A stretch of DNA of 64,000 nucleotides from NCBI GenBank assembly GCA_911728455.2, contig OU452229.1, forward strand, positions 1,245,001 through 1,309,000, in the 5' to 3' direction. The notes beneath the pieces were generated by a model. The model had not been told where the DNA came from. It saw only the letters and a list, made by a program, of their open reading frames with translations, and ran no database searches. How positions within the stretch are numbered: position 1 is the first letter of the stretch; every line of letters starts with the position of its first letter. Position numbers and translations under genes: made by a program. This document shows, piece after piece, positions 24,930 to 36,465 of the stretch. Source of the stretch: Marthasterias glacialis (Eukaryota; Echinodermata; Asteroidea; Forcipulatida; Asteriidae).

Positions 24930-25530
24930 CATTCACATTAAAGTTGCACGACCCAATTTTTGTCGAAGTGTTTTTTTAAAGAGTTTTTTTTTCTCTGAAC
25001 AAATTTGGACAGATGATGCTGTTTTATCAAAAATGTAAAACATACAAAAACTTATATGCCACGGACAATGTACAGAATACATGCACCATGCAAAATTGTT
25101 TGTGTGCATGGATGCTGGGCGTGAATTAATGTCAGGACCCCGACAATAGTTTAGTTTTTAATTAACTGCCACTTATAATTGGCAGATTTTTGTGTGTGCA
25201 ATGCCTTAAATGAACAGTGGTGTATCTGGGGGGGGGGGTGGGGCAAGCAAAGGGGGCAGCTGGCCCAATGTGGAACATTTTGCCACCCTCCTCCCGTCAG
25301 CCTCTGGACACCATGAAATTTGCTATAGGCCTAATCAGGCAATTTTAACTGAAATTGCCCCCTCTACAAATATGTGTGCCCCCCCTTTGCCCCCATTCAT
25401 AAAAACATGCTAGCTACACCACTGTAAATGAAAGCTTGTAACTTTCCAAAATCTATAAAAATAGCTAGTCTAAAGTTTATATCAAATTCTGGTCAAATCG
25501 GCCAAAAATTGCACCAAGCATCTTTAAGCT
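24930..25530 (+). repeat. Dispersed repeat split by a younger insertion
   Basis: The segment contains AATTTGGACAGATGATGCTG, later CATGCAAAATTGTTTGTG, then TTTTAATTAACTGCCACTT, and after the insertion at 25214-25425 it resumes with AATTGCACC..AGCATCTTTA. The copy at 26300-26635 has the same order of blocks without the insertion. Confidence 0.75.
25214..25425. mobile_element. MITE with ACAGTGGTGTA ends and AAATGA target duplication
   Basis: The left end ACAGTGGTGTA and the right end TACACCACTGT are exact complements. AAATGA stands on both outer sides (25208-25213 and 25426-25431). The related empty site at about 26530 supports a real insertion. The interior is rich in G and C runs. A decayed relative may be at 45641-45810 (GGCTACACCGCTGG end). 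Confidence 0.8.
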
Positions 25531-26299
25531 CTTACTTCCATATTATTGTTGTTTTTATCTAAAATATCGATCTGTAAAGTGAACTCATGATAGCTCTCAT
25601 AAGAAGGGTTGATGCTACTGGTGTGCAGTGACACATGTGTAACAGTTTTCGGCAATGTTTGCTGTAAATGATTATGATGAAAAATTATGCCAGCAGAATG
25701 TATTTGTTAGTATAAGAAGTGCTTAAGATCATCTCAAGTTTATTTATTCAGAAAATACCAGTGGATGTCACTACCAGCTGATGCATTCATAAGTAAGAAA
25801 GTAAGATCAAAGATATTCACGGTCATGCTCAGGGGACCTCATTTTTAGGGGGGTGGTTGAAGGGGGGAGAGGGATTTATACATACAGAGTAGGCCTAGAG
25901 TGTGACCGAATTCATGATCAGATGTGGGTGTACTTGTAAACATAACATCTGCCCTTGATTTACGCTTGAATGCCCTCAGATGATAAACAGCGTCCTCTGC
26001 TTATTATTCTAGTGGTTGGGTTTCTCGGAGAAGACACGGATCTCCGAAGATGTCCGTGATCTATCTTTTCTGCGTGACCTTTGACCGTTTGACTGCACAT
26101 TATGCAGGGTTCTCTGAACACTTATTGTGATAGTCAGCCTCTTCGACGTTGCATTTTTCATTCAGGGGAACTGTATTCAGATCATGAGATCAATACAGTG
26201 CAGTAAAATGTAAATTGTGGTGTAAGATTTTTCTTAAGCCCCAAATTCCAATTAAATTTCCATAGCCTGATTTTCACCACAAGTTTTTTATTTATTTAT

Positions 26300-26635
26300 T
26301 TCTGTTTTCTTTCTCTGAATGAACAAATTTGGACAGATGATGCTGTTTCAAAATGAAAAACACACAAAAACTTCTGCATATGCCACGGACATTGCACAAA
26401 ATACATGCAAAATTGTTTGTACATGGCTGATGAAGATGAGATAATGTTGGGATCCTGAGAATAATTTGTTTTAAATTTTTAATTAACTACCACTTTTCAT
26501 AAGCAAATTTTTGTGTGTGAAACCTTAATGAAAACTTTGAACTTTTTTCAAATCTATATTTTTTAAAATAATTCAAAATTTAAATCTAAGATTTTGGATC
26601 AAATCGGCCCAAAATTGCACCTAGCATCTTTAAAT
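26300..26635 (+). repeat. Dispersed repeat, uninterrupted copy
   Basis: It shares ordered blocks with 24930-25530 (AATTTGGACAGATGATGCTG, GCAAAATTGTTTGT, TAATTAACTACCACTT, ATTGCACCTAGCATCTTTA). The two copies are in the same orientation about 1.3 kb apart, so local duplication is possible. Confidence 0.75.
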
Positions 26636-26859
26636 TTATTTTGAGTGGAAACAATTTGATCAATAAAAAATGTCAAAATATATTGACATCTCTATTCCTA
26701 AACAACTTTTAGAGATATGTTTACAAATACTTGTAAAGAATTAAACATTAGCAAAAGCATTTTTATAACAAAAAAATATCTTCTTCCAACCTCGGTTTGA
26801 CCTATATTTTCTATCATACAAAATATACAAAATATCCAACAGTTAGATGTCGGGTGGTG

Positions 26860-27150
26860 CTCGATATTCCGAAGGTTCAATAGTCCGAAGGTTTATTAAT
26901 CCGAAGGTTCGATAGTCCCAACACACAATTTCCCATAAGTGAGGTTCCTTTGTCCGAAAATGAAAGAAGGTATGTTAATCCGAGCATTTGATGTGATAGT
27001 GCGAGGGTTCACTTGTCCAAAGGTTGGATAATCCGAAAATAAGAGTAAAACAAAGTTCGATAACTATTGAACCTTCGGACTATTGAACCTTAAGACTAGA
27101 AAGCCTTAGGACTATCGATTATTTGTACTCTCAAGTGAACCCCTAGATGT
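26860..27150. repeat. Cluster of CCGAAGGTTC-type words on both strands
   Basis: Variants of GGTTCAATAGTCCGAAGG recur at least ten times within 290 bp, first in plus and then in inverted orientation (TTGAACCTTCGGACTATTGA). The spacing is irregular and the copies are degenerate. Confidence 0.7.
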
Positions 27151-30100
27151 CACTACATCCAAATGTCAGATTTATGTACATGAATCCTTTATCCACCAGA
27201 TTCAGGCTGGCACTTGCAGCTTCCTGTTTCCAAATGACCCTCGCTACAGGCCAGTGGTCTCTATTTAGAATCATGAAATTCCATACAGAGGTGTGGTCTC
27301 TAAAATACATTGCCTGTAACAAAAAACAAGGACCCTGTTAGTTTTGTTGTTGTTTTTTTTTTTAAATGGGTCACAAATAGTTTGTTTCACATTTACTTTG
27401 TTTTGTTATGATTTCTGTGTGTGTGGGAGGGGGTGGGAGGAGGGGAGTTGCCAGTTATATTTAGTGTTTTTTATTTAGTCTTTATTTAGTCTTTTAAGTC
27501 CACTCAACTGTCATATATATGATTATTCATTTCATATGTGAATGTTCATGCAGCAAGAGTACAAAATATTCGACAGTTATAACTGTCAAAATTGTTCATC
27601 TGTAATCTGATGGAAGAGCACTTTCCACTGATGTCTAATACACTGAGGTGCACTTATCACATTACAAAAAAAACTCTACCTGGCATTTTATGCAGACTAT
27701 AATGAACTGGAAAAGCTTGAATTTCAAACAATCATATTTAGTTTAAGTTTGGTAAATTGTGACAATTTGTTTTCAGTACCCTCTTGGGAATAATCGTGGC
27801 ATAACTGACTATAGGGTATAACAGACAAATAAATGATAGTTTTCTGTTATACTTAGCTTTTGTACATGTATGTGACAATGTTTGATTTGCTCGCAAACTC
27901 AATCAAACAACTTTTTTGAAATTCAGGACCAACAACTCAAACCAAGCTTTCACTCATAAAACTTTGATTTATTTCTACCCAAAACACAATTTTTTTCACC
28001 CTTGGCCAACCTCTGTTGTCCAAGTCTGTAATACCAATCAGGAATGGGTGTGGCCCGATCTAATTTCCTCTCCAGTATCGCTGGTCTACTACCCTCCAAT
28101 AATCTCCCCTCAACCAGCTCTATTATGCTGATAGCTCCTCGACCACAAACCCCAGTTCCTAGATAAGACCAGCTTCCGCCAAACCTGTCAGGAAATTGGA
28201 CAAATGAGAAATAGTGTTGGACAGCCTAATTAGGTTAGCGGTCGGGATTCCCTTGCGAACTGACACAGCGGGAGTGTACTGTCTAGTCATGGACTGGGCA
28301 CTGTTGCAGATGCAAAGGTCCAGAGAAACTCTCTAAGGATGGTTTAGAGTAGTTGAAAAAAGGGAGGGAAAGAAAGAAAAAAAGACAAGAAAAAAACTTT
28401 CTCAAAAAGTGGTACAATGGCTGAACAAAATATAAGAAGATTAGGGAGTAAAAAAAGTAGGCAGAGTTAAGATAAAAACTTCTCTTAGGACTGCAAAGAC
28501 ATACAAGTCCCAAGAAAAAGCAGAAAAATGGAAAAATCGTCTCTTGTTTAATTCAGCAGAACCACCCCTCACAAAGGGGGAAAAAAGAAGACAAAATCGA
28601 TACAAACCAGTTCCTTATTTATTCACCTTTTTGGGATCGTAGTTGAAAATAAAAGAGTGGTTTTTATTTACCATCAAGTTTTCTATGATGTCCACATTCA
28701 TAGACTTTTGGTATATTGCAAGTGATACTCGTTTGTATTTTTGTGAAGCCACTGGTAGATTTCCCGAGGGGAGACTAAAATAAATAGTATATAAGGAAAG
28801 ATAGTCTCCGATGAAGTTAAACAAAGTGATAATCATCTTTGGTTAGTGATTATGCTCTCATTCAGGAAATGCATGGAACACGGAAGAAACGTTTAATGGC
28901 TGCCAATGTTGGCTTGACTTTAATTGAACTTAACAAGGTAAATTCTTGTAGGATGGATATGTTTTCCTGGTTATTTAATCCGTGACGGTCAAAGACAATT
29001 ACGTCTGAGTGGATAAAAAGAAGGTTTTCAACTCCTTTCATGGGAAATTTACAGTATTCCTTTAAGGCTGTTTCATTAGAATTTGAATTATGATGTACAG
29101 TATGTCAGGTATATGTAGGTGATGGGGTTGTGCCTTTGATTACACAAGCATGGAATTTGTCATGAGAAAGATATTTGGCTATTGACTCCTTGCACGCACG
29201 TCACACGCAGCAACTGTGCCACGCTCACCATTTTGGAAGTCAGCAGGTTTACGTGTGACCACAGCGTCGCCTAAAATGCGCACTACGCTGGTTAACACAC
29301 GGTGACACAGTGACATAAGTTTCCAAAAATAAGTTTCCAAATCGGCGCAACCAAGGTTATTGTGATGATGACGCCGGGTGAAGTTTGGTCAATAGAGCCA
29401 TTGCGGAGTTGTCCTTTGAAAAAATAAAGTTGGTATTGTTATAACAAGCAATGGTAGCCATTTTAAAAAATGTTCATACTTCATCAAAGTCACAGTCCCC
29501 CAAATATTTTCCCAGTCTGCTCCACTTGTAATGAATTAGCATTTTGCGTACCATCCAAAGTAGTGCTGAGTAGTTGAGTCTCTTGCTTATGCTGTATGAG
29601 TAAAGCTATTGTAGTAAGAGCCAAATATAAAGACATATTTTCTTATTATTATACTACGTGTACGACTTGTTTTTGTGCTATGATCAGTTCTAAACTAAAT
29701 GTAGCTGAGGTTTTTGTCACCCATTGAACAAAACTCTGTGCTTGAGATGTTTCAATCAAACTGCATGTAACTATAAACCAGTATCTATTTGGTATGGTGC
29801 TCACAACATGCACACAGTTTGTATGTATGAAACTTTAGTCCACTAATTTCGACACTACTTTGCTCAGGCTGGACTGTCAACTTTTGCTATCCCAAGGGGT
29901 AGGGGTTATTGATGGCCCCTCCCTCTCCCTTTCTACAAAAAAAACCCTATAAAGCTTGTCAAAAAATGTAGAAGCTTGTCCTGATTACCTCAAAGAAAAG
30001 ACTATAATCATGGTTCTCAGACCACACCTCTTTTATGAGAAGGTAATGGGGTCTGTGGGCTCCTTCACCTCACTCTCATGGGGGATGTTGCCCAGTGTGG

Positions 30101-30474
30101 TGACAGACAGACACCAGACTGACAATTATCAAATGATTTCAAGGTGTCAAACGATGACTGCGTGGTGTGAACCATTGACAATACATGATCCAGATGTTGA
30201 ATGAAGTCAATTTTCTTCAGAGATGATTACAGTGTTATTCCCAAGTCACCTGTGTACAATATTGCAGCATCATCAACCAGAAGGCAGGTTACTCACTCAA
30301 GGTGTTAATTATATCAACGCCTTACATGTAACAAATGTGTGAATTGTGTCTTTGCGCATTACTGCTCTGTTTAAACAATTTGTGCTGTTGTTGAGACAAT
30401 TATTCCCAGTTTCTGTACTTCCGTTCATAACACAATGTACAAGGACTGTATGGAAGTAAGAAGATGAAAAAGTA

Positions 30475-30590
30475 AAACCATCTTTTAGTGCAAACTGCTT
30501 ACCAACCAAAAGGCCCTGTTGTATAAATGCCAAAAAATGTATGGCCTCACGTTTCGACCCTAGCAGACTCTTTCTCAAAGGCTAAATGAC
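30475..30590 (-). repeat. Dispersed repeat, AGAAAGACTCTGCTAGGGTC family
   Basis: On the minus strand it reads from AGCCTTTGAGAAAGAGTCTG through GGGTCGAAACGTGAGGCC to TTGGTTGGTAAGCAGTTTGC. The frame encoding LLGSKREAI is open. Confidence 0.75.
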
Positions 30591-30732
30591 CAAGAAGAAG
30601 ATGTTGAATTTATCTCATTCAAATGGTGTGCACACTTAAAGGTTGATAATTACACAAAATGTTTTTTCCCGCTGAATTTTGTTGTTCAAAGGTATGATTG
30701 TAATGATTGAAAAAGTTTATAACTTTTTGTAC

Positions 30733-30880
30733 ACTGAAGCTTAGCCATATCCGAATTGGCGGCTACAGCTACGACTGTTGCTAAGGGTGTTGCTAAGGAC
30801 TTCCTGTACCTCAACGCACAATGACCCGGTGATTCAGCCATAGCCGTAGTCATAGCTGTAGGCGCCAATTCATAAACTTG
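30733..30880. mobile_element. Palindromic MITE, CCGAATTGGCGGCTACAGCT family
   Basis: The left arm ATCCGAATTGGCGGCTACAG is mirrored by a right arm that contains CTGTAGGCGCCAATTC. Related copies lie at 38246-38462 and 39691-39812, with a half-copy at 50062-50125. Confidence 0.75.
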
Positions 30881-31639
30881 AAACCAGGACCAGAAATATT
30901 TTTGTCTGAAATACTGGCATACATGTGAAAAAACTCTTGGATCAATATTCGGCAAAAAATGTACTCCACTAAAATTCAATGATGGGGGTGTCATACATTG
31001 AATCGGTTGAGGGTAAAACCCAAAGAATATCCTTTATCCCCCGATGAAATTACTACTTCAGTCATATCATACCTTTTTTAATCAGAAACCTTGTTGTACA
31101 TGTATGTCTGATGACTAACTCTGTTGGGCAGAATCACCAGAATGTGCAGGAGGAAATAAGCGACTGTAGTTTGCAGGAATTGAATCTTTATTGTGATTGG
31201 AGCTCTGTTCTTCCAATAAGGATATCAACGGCCGTCCATGATCGGGATATCCTTAGGTGACTAAAGACGGACAGATTTTGCCCTCGTGACACAGCTGTCC
31301 CTGCACTTTGAGGTCAAGTTCTCGGGCACAATTCCAATTCGGATTTAATAATTGGGTTATTCATTCACGCCTTACTCTGTGGGTTTCCCCCCCCCTACCC
31401 ACATGAGAAGTTTTCTCTGTTTTTTTTTTAGTTCCCTGATGTGATTGTTTCTGAAACGTCTTCCTGGTCTTCTGGACTGTGATTCACTGCTTGGTCAAGA
31501 CGAAGATCACTCCTCAGGATTTCCAACAATAGATAATAAATTCATTATTTGTAGCTCTAACTTAGTCACAGTTTTGTGGTTCCATCATGTCAAGTTTGTA
31601 ACCAGGTTTCGGAGCAATGGATATCAAGCATTTTCAGGC

Positions 31640-31800
31640 CTGTATGCTTTGTTCTTGAAAGGGCAAGGGCACCAAGGCATTTTCTCCTTGGTAAAAGACA
31701 CCTCCATGACAAAATTGTAAATTTCTATTGGAACATTTCAAAGGGTACCAAGACAATGACCAGGGGCAATGGAGGCAATTGCCGCCGTTGCCTCCTTGAA
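31640..31800 (-). repeat. Dispersed repeat, CCCCTGGTCATTGCC family, inverted copy
   Basis: On the minus strand it reads GGCAATTGCCTCCATTGCCC, then CTGGTCATTGTCTTGGTACC, and ends in CCTTGCCCTTTCAAGAAC. Confidence 0.7.
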
Positions 31801-32429
31801 CTATCAGGTCTGCATCATGTTTTCCCCTTACGATGGTTCATTCAATAAACAGACATATAGAAATATAACAAGCAAAATATAATCGGTGCTGTCCATTTCT
31901 TAGCTCATGTAGTTCCTGCCTTGAAAACTGAATTAGAAAGTTGTTTCTGCATGTACTTGTTTGCAATAACCAATAAAAATGCTTTGGATAAAAGTGAAAC
32001 TACTATAATTATGGAGATCAGTAGATTATGGATTCCGTACATTTCCAAGGTGATGTATTTTGTGTGTATTCTATGTTGTCTCAGCCCTAAAAGTTGATTG
32101 TTCATTTTGTGTTTGTTTAGTGTTATTTAAAAAAAAAAACTAACATGAATTATATTATGTAAGTAAAAGCTCAAGTTGGGATATGTCCTTAAAAATAGAC
32201 TAGTGTTCAGTGAGACCTATATATAGTGAACAGTAAAGGTCAAACAGCACTGTGGCCCAATTTGCAGCAAAACCTTGCCAGAAACCTAAAGCAAGCCCCT
32301 TGTTTTCCAAGACCAAATGTATTGTGTTCTTAAAAGGATACTCATGTAACAGAACACATGAGATCACCTCTGGTGGAAGCACTTTATTGCCTGGCTACAA
32401 TACCGCATTGGATGGAAGCCTATGTTAAT

Positions 32430-32775
32430 TTTTGCATCGGGGATAAGAATATTATTAGTGTTTTTGCCCATACACCAATGTGTGTTAAGCACTGTATATT
32501 CAGAACCGGTACTATTAATTAACATCTATTACTAACATCTATTATAATGGTTGCGGTACCTGCTGCTAATAGGATTCAAACTGCCTGTAGCTGTCGGGCA
32601 ATCTCGGTAGTCTAGTTGGTAAGACATCTGCTCTAGAATGGCGGGGGTCGTGGGTTTGAATCCCACCTGAGGATTATGCCTGTGAGTTTTTCTTCACAGG
32701 ACTTGGGGAAAGTACTGAGTATACAGTGCTTAAAACACATCAGTGTATAGGTAAAAACCAAAGATTATAGAGCGC
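32430..32775. mobile_element. Foldback element with tRNA-like core, copy 2
   Basis: The left arm (CCCATACACCAATGTGTGTT, AAGCACTGTATATTCAG) is complementary to the right arm (CTGAGTATACAGTGCTTAAA, ACACATCAGTGTATAGG). Between them sits a tRNA-like block, TCGGTAGTCTAGTTGGTAAG to TGGGTTTGAATCCCACCTGA. The right end is split at GTAAAAA by the MITE that starts at 32758. Confidence 0.75.
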
Positions 32776-33015
32776 CGTAGGCGCAAGATGGGCAACTGGG
32801 CCTTTATCCACTGTTGGAACGTGAAATTCGCATGGGCGCCATTCCGGCAAGTGATTGCCTATGTTTGCCACTGATAGCAATTGTCATTGTCTACACTGGT
32901 ACCCACGTTTGTGTGCTGTATCAATGGGGTTCACTTGCCGAAATGGCGTCCAGTGAGATTTCACATTTCAGCCAGAGTTCCCCATCTTGCGCCTACGGCG
33001 CTCTATAATCTTTGG
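32758..33015. mobile_element. MITE with perfect 35-bp inverted ends
   Basis: Bases 32758-32792 are the exact reverse complement of 32981-33015 (end CCAAAGATTATAGAGCGCCG). TAAAAA flanks both sides, a likely 6-bp target duplication. A second, imperfect inverted pair inside (around GGCGCCATTCCGGCAAGTG) makes the whole element foldable. No coding capacity. Confidence 0.9.
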
Positions 33016-33084
33016 TAAAAACACAACCAATCTCCTATGTACATATGTACATGTACATCCTGTAATATCTTCAAAAAATTGTTA

Positions 33085-33245
33085 GTGGCCTCATGTTTCT
33101 ACCCTAGCAGAGTCTTTCTCCTGAGAGCAAGACTTAGAGAAAGACTCTTGCTAGGGTCGAAACGTGAGGCCATTAACAAGTTTTTTCCATCTACACAACA
33201 GGTCCTTTTGGTTGGTAAGCAGTTTGCAACAGCTAATTCTATTTG
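33085..33245 (+). repeat. Dispersed repeat, AGAAAGACTCTGCTAGGGTC family, with inverted duplication
   Basis: An inverted piece (GTGGCCTCATGTTTCTACCC) faces the normal piece (GAAAGACTCTTGCTAGGGTC, GAAACGTGAGGCCATTAACA). The element then continues to TTGGTAAGCAGTTTGCAACA. Confidence 0.75.
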
Positions 33246-34264
33246 TTTCTCTAATATCTTGTGAGTGATAAGAGGTTCACATTATCGTTCCAATGTTCTA
33301 AATGTTTGCCTTTATACTCCTTGGTGAAAAGGGAGCAATGCCATGTGGTTAGAGATAATTTGCTCAGGCACATAAGTGTCACGACACGGATTTGAACAAA
33401 TTTATAAACAGAAAACATCAACGGTTGATGATGCATTCAACAAATATTTTATTATAAACTTCCATATACTCAAGGCATTATAATTTCACATTCATGTACA
33501 GATATGGATCAATAAACTAGGAACTTGCTTCTTTGATATTAAACCCAGCGTGTCTAACCAGGTTTTTTTTAATCATAATACTATTATAAACAGATTTTCT
33601 AAGTTTTCAGAAAACAAGTACTTAATTTGAGTAATAACGACAAATAGCATTCGAAGACTATTTCATAGTCTTCACTTCGGGGTATCAGTTCATAACATAA
33701 TGCCCACGAATATCTGTTCAAATTTCACATTCTTATAGTATTTGACATCTCTTTTACATTACAGGCTTATTAATTGAAATTACTCCACATCGTATTGATA
33801 CTGTTTTTTTCACATTTAGAAATAAAGAAGAAGAGATATTTAATTCAGCAAACAGTCCAAAACGTTTTTAACATATCCAAGGAAGACTGCATTGAGAATT
33901 TGTTTCATACATTTAATAACCCTCTTGCTGGAAATTTTTTGACGTAAACAACCACTGGTGACTGGTTTAAGAAGGCTAATTTGTTCAAAGGCAAATTTTA
34001 CAAACTCTATTATCACCTTGAAGAGATTGTTTTACAGCAAAGTACATGTACAATGTATGTATTAAAACATTCCCTTTCATATCATCAATTAATCATGGAG
34101 AATGAATGGTCAATTTTGAATTGCACTAACTCAAGATAGCGCTGCTCTTTTGCATGTTTACCTCCATGGTTTGTGGCACGCCTTTATACATGTACATAGT
34201 TAATTAAAGGTGGCAAACACTCGTACATAGTATTCAATGAATATTTATGGCACAAGGTTAACCC

Positions 34265-34405
34265 TGGGTCGATTTCAGAAAGAGCTAAGATTGATCTTAC
34301 AATGAGGTGTCAATATCAAAATTGTGATTTGTGACATCAGACTTTGCTTAGCAATTAAGATTGATACATAGTTACACTGAATCTTAAGTCTGTGTGAATT
34401 CGGCC
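34265..34405. repeat. Palindromic element with AAGATTGATCTTA
   Basis: GTCGATTTCAGAAAGAGCTAA is mirrored by a right segment ending GTGTGAATTCGGCCC. It looks like a decayed MITE. A related sequence lies near 843-870 (CTCGATTTCACTAAGAGCTA). Confidence 0.5.
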
Positions 34406-34784
34406 CACTCAGGCTTTGCCATCTGAAGGTTGACATACAAACGCTTACCCAAACATCGTGACATACATTATAGAAAACCTGCCTTTAGTCTTGAGTAATT
34501 CAAAATGAGTCATCACTAGTGACCACAGCCTTATCTCATGGCTCTGCTTACCATGGAGTTATGTGTTTATAAACAGTCATCATTTCCCAAAAGCAACAAC
34601 TTTTTACATTAGCTGTGTAAGCGTAGGAATGCATGAATTTCTTGCTAACCTGTGAACTACGTTTACGTTAAGACCCTACCCTCCCAAATCTTCCTATATC
34701 CTTTGTCGAAATGAAGGATTCAGAAGAACTGAGGGTTGTTAACAGTTGCTCATCACTGGGTCAGGCATTCCAATCTTATCTCGA

Positions 34785-35125
34785 GGAGTGTCATGGCCGA
34801 GTGGTCTAGTCCGCCTAACTTAAGCTCTGTAGTTTACAGAATGTGGGTTTGAATCCCGGCCTGGCCAGTCGCGACACTTGTGTCCTTGAGTAAGACACTT
34901 TACCATAATTGCTTTGTCCTTCGGATGGGACATTAAGCCGTAGGTCCCATGTACTAGGATAGGCGGTGCACGTAAAAGAATCCAGAACACTTATCGTGGA
35001 AGAGTAGGGGTTTACCCCGGTGTTTCTGGTTCAGATTGCAAGCATCCTTATATACAGGTTTCCTCAGGCTTCCGAGCTACAGTGATTAAGCTCACTTTTG
35101 AGGCATCCTTGGTTTCATTACCAGA
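34785..35125 (+). repeat. tRNA-derived SINE with long conserved-type body
   Basis: The head has GTCATGGCCGAGTGGTCTAG and TGGGTTTGAATCCCGG, as in tRNAs with a long variable arm (Leu/Ser type). The body contains TCCTTCGGATGGGACATTAA and GGTGCACGTAAAAGAATCC, and the tail GCATCCTTGGTTTCATTACC is followed by AATAATAA. The same tail recurs at 52316-52345. The body resembles central blocks shared by SINEs across many invertebrates. Confidence 0.8.
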
Positions 35126-35859
35126 AATTAATAATAATTATTATCTAAGTCCAAACATGTTGGTGTGGAGTGACATATGACAGGAGAATATATGGGAGGA
35201 TTGAGGTCGCCTGTAGGCAAGTGGGCTTAGGGAGTAAGGGTTAAGGTACCATAAGCGCCGATGTTTCACTTACGGCAAGCAGAGACATAACACTGGGTCA
35301 GGAAAGATATTCTAACATACATGTACATTATTCAAACTAAATTCACAAATGGCCTACTTGCTAGCATTACATGCTGGCATTTGGTATAACAATTTAAACA
35401 TTAAAACTGTTCATTTGAGTACATGTTCATACTGACGTAAAATGAAAGCTCTGTTCCCCAAAAAACTTGATTACAAAGTGGTGCATCTGATTGTCCTGCC
35501 ACTGCTTACAGCAAATCTAGCATGTGATGTTCAATTTCAAGGAAAACATAATGTTGCGTCAGAGAACACTGTATAAAATTTGAAATAAAAATAGAAGTAA
35601 ATCATAAAGTCATACTAAATCAATTAAAATATATTATTTTCCAAATAAAATATAAATAAATGGGGATGGTTACCAACGTAAAAAGAAAAGAAAATTAAAG
35701 TAGAATTAACAGACTGAGTTTAAGACAATGCTGCAGATCATGAAAGATCAGTATTTTGTTTTTTACTTTAATTTGGTTTAACTTGACGATTCCACTGATC
35801 TAATTTACATTTTGATAGTTAAGCTATAAATACAGTCATCTCACTGAATGCACGCTCGT

Positions 35860-35918
35860 TTTATTGCAGCAAGGTTTTAAGTAAACTCAATACAGAGCTT
35901 ATTGACAGTCTGTTTATT
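35860..35918 (-). terminator. Possible EPG5 polyadenylation signals
   Basis: Read on the minus strand, AATAAA occurs at 35913-35918 and 35860-35865, about 1.5 kb past the EPG5 stop codon. I saw no nearer hexamer in a good context. This is motif evidence only. Confidence 0.3.
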
Positions 35919-36014
35919 GGCACGGTTCTTTGTTTTTAGGTGAACATGGCAGGAAAATGGATCACAGAATCTCTCTCTTTAATCATTGAATATTGTGACA
36001 AAAATGGCTTGTAA

Positions 36015-36205
36015 TAATAGATGTTAATTTTTGCATCGGGGATAAAGAATATTAGTTGTAATTTTTATCCATACACCGATGTGTGTTAAGCACTGTATAC
36101 TCAGTACCTTTCGCGAGTGAATATTTTTTCATAGAACTCGGGAAAGTACTGAGAATACAGTGCTTTACACACATCGGTGTATGGGTAAAAATTACAACTA
36201 AAAAT
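36015..36205. mobile_element. Foldback element lacking the tRNA-like core
   Basis: The left arm CCATACACCGATGTGTGTTA faces the right arm ACACACATCGGTGTATGGGT. These are the same arms as in the element at 32430, but no tRNA-like block separates them. Confidence 0.75.
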
Positions 36206-36344
36206 GACGTGGTAACTTTGTGATCTAAAATTATGACATTTACAAAGCACAGTAGTCTCCTTTTGCATCGTTAGTGACATTATAAGCAGGAAGCTCGATA
36301 GCGCGCATGCTTTGGATAGCAAACTGATATAAATCCATTGCATA

Positions 36345-36465
36345 TGAGGTAACAAGCACAAACAGCACCATCGCTGGGGTTAAAGGAAGCCCTCTCATTG
36401 GCTGACAGTTGTACGTGGTGCGTAGACAAAATGCGTGTTTCCATTGTTCGACCTCAGCAATCACC
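36345..36465. repeat. Dispersed repeat shared with 42125-42250
   Basis: Both segments carry CATTGGCTGA(C/A)AGTTGT, a GTGCGTAGAC/GCGCGTACAC block and CATTGTT(C/T)GACCTCAGC, in the same order. Confidence 0.6.
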
